This document shows, one piece after another, positions 6,568-10,192 of a stretch of DNA of 10,192 nt. This stretch comes from Methylobacter sp. (lineage in GTDB: Bacteria > Pseudomonadota > Gammaproteobacteria > Methylococcales > Methylomonadaceae). The position numbers were made by a program, and so were the translations under genes. Numbering within the stretch: the first letter of the stretch is position 1; every line of letters starts with the position of its first letter. The notes below the pieces were generated by a model, which saw only the letters and a list, made by a program, of their open reading frames with translations, did not search any database and was not told the DNA's origin. The DNA is taken from the NCBI GenBank assembly GCA_003158415.1, contig PMJA01000231.1, positions 1 to 10,192 on the forward strand, read 5' to 3'.

Positions 6568-8817
6568 GTGTACGATTCAAAAGAACCCTCTTTAACGCTC
6601 AGCGAATCACTGCCAAATGACGAGGCAAAAATTTCACTGAGTGATATTTTGCACACTCTTTGGCTGAGAAAACGTTTATTAATAAGTGTGACGTTTTCGC
6701 TCAGTATCTTGGCGACATTAATCATTTTCCAGTTGACCCCTCGCTATACCGCCACCACACAATTGCTGATTGGTATCAATGCCGCCAAGGTAGTTGATAT
6801 TGAAGAAGTTATGTCGGGTAATTTGAATAACGAGACAGCGGTAACCGGTGAAATGGAAGTGCTTAAATCGCGTGAGTTGGCGCGTAAAGTTATTGACACC
6901 CTGCATTTAGATCAATACGAAGAATTTAATCCGGCTCTTAGAAAGCCGGGTTTTTTAGCACAGTTTAGCCTCAAAAATTTATTGCCTGAAGCCTGGCAAG
7001 AAGCTATTGGACTGGTTGCAATAGATAGTCGCACTGCCAAAGAAAAAGAGGAGGCCCATTTAACAGGATTGACCAATACTTTTCTTTCCAAACTGGCCAT
7101 TTCACAAGTCAAGCGCTCACAGGTGCTTAATGTGGCGTTTGTATCGGAAGACCCTAAATTAGCGGCTAAAATAGTTAATGAAATTGCCGATAAATACATT
7201 ATCGGCCAATTACAAGCCAAGTTTGACGCCACTAAAAAAGCCACCGACTGGTTAAATGACCAACTGGGCGAGCTAAAGCAAAAGGTGGAATCTTCAGAAC
7301 GCGCCGTGGAGCAATACCGTAAAACCCATGACTTGCTGGAAGTGAGAAAGGAGCAGGGGCTTTCGCAGCAACAATTATCAGAAGTGAACAGTCAGTTAAT
7401 TATTACCCGGGCCCAACGGGCCGAAGCTGAAGCCAAATATCAACAAGTGGAAGCCATAGCCAGAAGCGGGCGCGATATAGACAGTGTTGCCGAAGTGCTA
7501 AATTCACCCTTAATATCGAGCTTACGCGGACAAGAATCGGAAGTGCAGCGTAAATATTCGGAAATGCTGGTGGAATACGGCAGCCGCCATCCGCGTATGA
7601 TACAAATGCAGGCGGAACTGGAAGATATTAAGGCCAAAATAAGCACCGAAATTAAAAAAATTGCCGCCGGCTTACGCCACAGCCTGGAAGTTGCGCGCGC
7701 CCGTGAAAGTTCATTGTCAGGCAGTTTAAGACAAATGGAATCTAAAACCAGCGGCAACAATCAGGCTGAAGTGCAATTACACGCTCTGGAGCGTGAAGCA
7801 ACAGCCAACAAAGCCTTATTCGAAACTTTTCTAGGGCGCTTTAAAGAAACCGCTTCCACTCAAGGCATTGCGCAAGCCGATGCGCGGGTCATCTCGTTTG
7901 CGGAAATTCCACTACAGGCCTCCTTTCCAAAGAAAAATATGTTGCTTACAGTTAGCGCATTAGGAGCGTTATTTATTGCGGTTTTCTTGATATTCGTCCT
8001 TGAATCACTCAATCCCGGCATTCATTCACCCGAACAGATTCAAGAACTGTTTAATCTGTCGACGCTGGGCATTGTGCCTAAAATAATGGATATGAACATT
8101 GCGCCGCATGACTATTTACTGGCTAAACCACAATCCGCTTTAGCTGAGGCCATAAATACCTTACGCATTTCACTCAGCTTGCTTAATCCAGACACCCAGG
8201 TTAAGTTGTTATTGGTGACATCTTCGGTACCGGACGAAGGTAAAAGCACATTAGCTACCTTAATAGCCCGGCACTCTGCCAGTGCCGGGCAGCGCGTGGT
8301 ATTGGTCGATACGGATTTACGCCGCCCAAGTATTGGCAAAACATTTAACCTTGACAAAAGTACGCTAGGCTTAACGGATTTATTAATGAATCACAACCTG
8401 TCGTTAGATGACGTACTGGTTAACGATGCGGAAACCGGCCTGAAAATTTTAACCCGGGGTAAATCGGCCTATGTTAATCCGGCCGACTTATTTGCATCCC
8501 TAAGAATGAAATCGATCATCGACGATTTACGTAAGCAGTTTGATTTGGTCATACTGGACTCGCCCCCCGTCATGGCGGTATCCGATGCCCGGATATTAGC
8601 CGGATTGGTTGATAAAACCATTTTTGTATTGAACTGGGATTCAACGCCGAAAAAAGTAGTCTACAGCGCCTTGCACTTATTAACTAAAGATGGTCATGCC
8701 AATGTGGCCGGCATAGTCTTGCAGAAAGTTGATTTGCAGAAAGTTGGTCGCTATGGATATGGAGATTCGGGCCATTATTATCACTATGCCCGTTATAGCC
8801 AATATTATTCCAGCTAA
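6568..8817 (+). CDS. Polysaccharide copolymerase fused to BY-kinase (Wzc/VpsO-like)
   Basis: A 749-residue inner-membrane protein that controls chain length and export of the polymer. Order of parts: Wzz-type N-terminus with membrane segment 1 at about 37-55 and PRYTATTQLLI just after; a long periplasmic part with heptad-rich coiled coils at about 220-300 and 340-395; a proline-containing lead (PLQASFPKK) into membrane segment 2 at about 458-478; then the cytoplasmic tyrosine kinase. Kinase motifs are all present: Walker A SSVPDEGKST (552-561), Walker A' VLVDTDLRRPS (578-588), Walker B LVILDSPP (660-667). The C-terminal tail has eight tyrosines (729, 731, 737, 738, 740, 743, 746, 747), the usual autophosphorylation cluster. 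The start is a GTG with weak Shine-Dalgarno; no ATG lies nearby and the N-terminal domain is complete from here. Single-chain fusion is the usual proteobacterial form. Confidence 0.95.
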   Translation: MYDSKEPSLTLSESLPNDEAKISLSDILHTLWLRKRLLISVTFSLSILATLIIFQLTPRYTATTQLLIGINAAKVVDIEEVMSGNLNNETAVTGEMEVLKSRELARKVIDTLHLDQYEEFNPALRKPGFLAQFSLKNLLPEAWQEAIGLVAIDSRTAKEKEEAHLTGLTNTFLSKLAISQVKRSQVLNVAFVSEDPKLAAKIVNEIADKYIIGQLQAKFDATKKATDWLNDQLGELKQKVESSERAVEQYRKTHDLLEVRKEQGLSQQQLSEVNSQLIITRAQRAEAEAKYQQVEAIARSGRDIDSVAEVLNSPLISSLRGQESEVQRKYSEMLVEYGSRHPRMIQMQAELEDIKAKISTEIKKIAAGLRHSLEVARARESSLSGSLRQMESKTSGNNQAEVQLHALEREATANKALFETFLGRFKETASTQGIAQADARVISFAEIPLQASFPKKNMLLTVSALGALFIAVFLIFVLESLNPGIHSPEQIQELFNLSTLGIVPKIMDMNIAPHDYLLAKPQSALAEAINTLRISLSLLNPDTQVKLLLVTSSVPDEGKSTLATLIARHSASAGQRVVLVDTDLRRPSIGKTFNLDKSTLGLTDLLMNHNLSLDDVLVNDAETGLKILTRGKSAYVNPADLFASLRMKSIIDDLRKQFDLVILDSPPVMAVSDARILAGLVDKTIFVLNWDSTPKKVVYSALHLLTKDGHANVAGIVLQKVDLQKVGRYGYGDSGHYYHYARYSQYYSS

Positions 8818-8826
8818 AAAATAACT

Positions 8827-9537
8827 ATGCTAAAAGCCAACCCACTGGTTAATGAGCGGGTCATTGCCGGTTTAGGCGTTATCGTTTGTTGCTGCTTATT
8901 GCTATTGGCAGTTCCCCGATTTGTAGCCAGTTTATATGCGCTTTATCCGGACGCCACGCTTAAACAAATGCAGGAAGATTTACCGGCAGCCGTTTATGAA
9001 AAAAGTATCGCCCATTTAGCTCTTGCCCTGAGTTGGCATGAAAAATCTGACTATTGGCAATCACAAGCGATAATTTATTTAACACTATCAAATAAATCAT
9101 CATTACCGGCACCCGAAAAAAGACTGGATTTACTTAAAACTGTACAGGCATCGATCATCCATGGATTAAAATTATCGCCTGTCGATCCTTATGGCTGGTT
9201 TCGATTGGCCGCAGTTGACAGCCTGCTTAAGTCGCCTTCGCAACAGATTATTAACGCCTTGCGTTTGTCTTTTTACGCAGGACGTGTCGAGCCTGAGTTG
9301 GTATTGCCCCGATTAGCATTTAGTTATATTTACTATCCTGAATTTAATGAAGAAATGCAGGCGCTATGGAAAAAACAACTGCCGGTGGCCTGGGCTTTTC
9401 AGCCGCAACAGCTCGTCAGCTTTATTGCCTTGCATACTGAAGCTAAATCTCTGGTTGAAGAGGCGCTGGCCAATGCTCCCGATGACTGGAAAAAATTCTC
9501 CCTTGCCCTTGAAATCGTTCTTAAAAAAAATCCTTAA
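8827..9537 (+). CDS. Membrane-anchored polysaccharide-locus protein, possibly VpsP family
   Basis: A 236-residue protein with one N-terminal membrane segment at about 12-30 (VIAGLGVIVCCCLLLLAVP) and no cleavage site, so it is probably inner-membrane anchored with a periplasmic domain. The rest is helical and resembles degenerate TPR-like hairpins: IAHLALALSWHEKSDYWQSQ (59-78), VQASIIHGLKLSPVDPYGWF (112-131) and the segment around RLAFSYIYYPEFNEEM. The motif LSPVDPYGWFRLA is typical of proteins that count or bind partners through helical repeats. The gene starts 9 bases after the kinase stop and overlaps the phosphatase gene, so all three are probably translated from one message. Gene order (barrel, OPX, kinase, this gene) matches Vibrio vpsM-N-O-P, which is the main reason for the VpsP suggestion; sequence alone does not prove it. 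Confidence 0.6.
   Translation: MLKANPLVNERVIAGLGVIVCCCLLLLAVPRFVASLYALYPDATLKQMQEDLPAAVYEKSIAHLALALSWHEKSDYWQSQAIIYLTLSNKSSLPAPEKRLDLLKTVQASIIHGLKLSPVDPYGWFRLAAVDSLLKSPSQQIINALRLSFYAGRVEPELVLPRLAFSYIYYPEFNEEMQALWKKQLPVAWAFQPQQLVSFIALHTEAKSLVEEALANAPDDWKKFSLALEIVLKKNP
9457..9463 (+). promoter_or_regulatory. Shine-Dalgarno inside the upstream gene that sets the phosphatase start
   Basis: GAAGAGG lies 9 bases before the ATG at 9473. A second in-frame ATG at 9482 would leave 18 bases, too far, so 9473 is preferred. Confidence 0.6.
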
Positions 9538-10192
9538 GCCCCATCAGGCTGCACAGTCACCTGATGGCTTGCCTATAGGCCACAGGCTTTATTGTATCGG
9601 CGATATCCATGGCCGCTTGGATTTGTTACAAGACGTGCATAAAAAAATCGCATTGGATGCGCTGGAATTCGAGGGCAGAAAGATACTCGTTTACTTGGGT
9701 GATTATGTCGATCGAGGGTTACATTCCAAGCAAGTTATTGACTGCTTATTAGCAAACTATTTCCCCGACTTTGAAACAATATTTTTGTTGGGCAATCATG
9801 AACAGGTGTTGTTGCAGTTTTTATTGGGCAATGATGATGCCATCGCCCACGACTGGTTCAGGTTTGGCGGCTTATCGACCTTGTTAAGTTACGGTGTTAA
9901 CGTTCGCGGCATACCCACTGCAAAAGACTTACCCGGATTACGCGTTGAATTGACAGGAAAATTGCCTTCCACACACTTGGATTTTTTTGAACATTTAGCC
10001 CTTAATTACGAAATAGGGGGTTATTATTTTGTCCATGCCGGCATTAAACCTAAAGTTAAACTGCATCTGCAACGTCCTGAAGATATGCTGTGGATACGTG
10101 AAGAGTTTTTAAATAGCGATAACTTTCATGGAAAGGTCATCGTGCATGGGCACACGGTTACCGAGGAGCCGGAAATTCGTCATAACCGTATT
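9473..10192 (+). CDS. PPP-family serine/threonine (or dual-specificity) metallophosphatase, 3'-truncated by window edge
   Basis: A cytoplasmic protein phosphatase of the calcineurin-like PPP superfamily that uses two metal ions. The frame is open to the last base; 240 residues are visible. All signature motifs are in order: GDIHG (43-47), GDYVDRG (76-82), GNHE (107-110), VHAG (187-190) and HGHT (225-228), so every metal ligand and the catalytic His109 are present. Only a short tail should be missing. The first 38 or so residues are basic and poorly conserved. The start at 9473 overlaps the preceding gene by 65 bases in another frame, with a good Shine-Dalgarno, which argues for coupled translation. 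The family includes PrpA/PrpB of E. coli and phage lambda phosphatase, some of which also act on phosphotyrosine. Diadenosine tetraphosphatase (ApaH) shares the fold and is the main alternative. Its place behind a tyrosine kinase suggests, but does not prove, a role in reversing that phosphorylation. Confidence 0.88.
   Translation, partial: MLPMTGKNSPLPLKSFLKKILKPHQAAQSPDGLPIGHRLYCIGDIHGRLDLLQDVHKKIALDALEFEGRKILVYLGDYVDRGLHSKQVIDCLLANYFPDFETIFLLGNHEQVLLQFLLGNDDAIAHDWFRFGGLSTLLSYGVNVRGIPTAKDLPGLRVELTGKLPSTHLDFFEHLALNYEIGGYYFVHAGIKPKVKLHLQRPEDMLWIREEFLNSDNFHGKVIVHGHTVTEEPEIRHNRI

Noticed and set aside
6404..6595. Open frame of 63 codons across the OPX-kinase gap
   Set aside because: It runs through the palindromic repeat and into the kinase start, with no ribosome site and no recognisable protein pattern.
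4540..8817. PEP-CTERM/exosortase exopolysaccharide locus (EpsH type)
   Set aside because: The barrel, OPX and copolymerase families also occur there, but no exosortase or PEP-CTERM protein is visible in the window, so the narrower assignment is not supported.
1..10192. CRISPR arrays, tRNA or rRNA genes, transposase genes
   Set aside because: No regularly spaced direct repeats, cloverleaf-like segments, ribosomal RNA sequence or transposase motifs were seen on either strand.

Overview
The window reads as a chromosomal segment of a gammaproteobacterium. Its moderate base composition, the RhlE-type helicase and the style of the polysaccharide genes would fit a type I methanotroph (Methylococcales), but that assignment is inference from pattern memory; no marker gene in the window proves it.

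Layout. Bases 1-817 hold the C-terminal two thirds of a DEAD-box RNA helicase (RhlE) whose start lies outside the window. A stand-alone cytoplasmic TPR-like gene follows (966-1679). The convergent gap 1680-1914 carries a hairpin and a double-hairpin repeat. On the minus strand, 1915-3297 encodes an O-antigen ligase/polymerase-family membrane protein. A 343-base divergent region (3298-3640) separates it from a plus-strand run of seven genes that continues past the right edge.

The plus-strand run starts with two small exported alanine-rich proteins (3641-3943 and 3970-4497) that share a previously unfamiliar 15-residue repeat. They are followed by an outer-membrane beta-barrel (4540-5850), a short polysaccharide export (OPX/Wza-like) protein (5854-6426), a fused Wzz-type copolymerase/BY-kinase (6568-8817), a small membrane-anchored protein resembling VpsP (8827-9537), and a PPP-family metallophosphatase (9473 to the window end, open). 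The barrel-OPX-kinase-VpsP order is the same as vpsM-N-O-P of Vibrio, so this is most likely an exopolysaccharide secretion locus of the Wzx/Wzy type.

Working model (inference). The minus-strand ligase/polymerase family protein joins or polymerises repeat units in the periplasm. The copolymerase/kinase sets chain length through phosphorylation of its C-terminal tyrosine cluster. The short OPX protein lacks an outer-membrane helix and would hand the polymer to the beta-barrel. The VpsP-like protein is an inner-membrane accessory. The PPP phosphatase is placed where a kinase-antagonising phosphatase would be useful. The two repeat proteins at the head of the operon are the least explained component. 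No flippase, glycosyltransferase or exosortase is visible, so the rest of the pathway must lie elsewhere.
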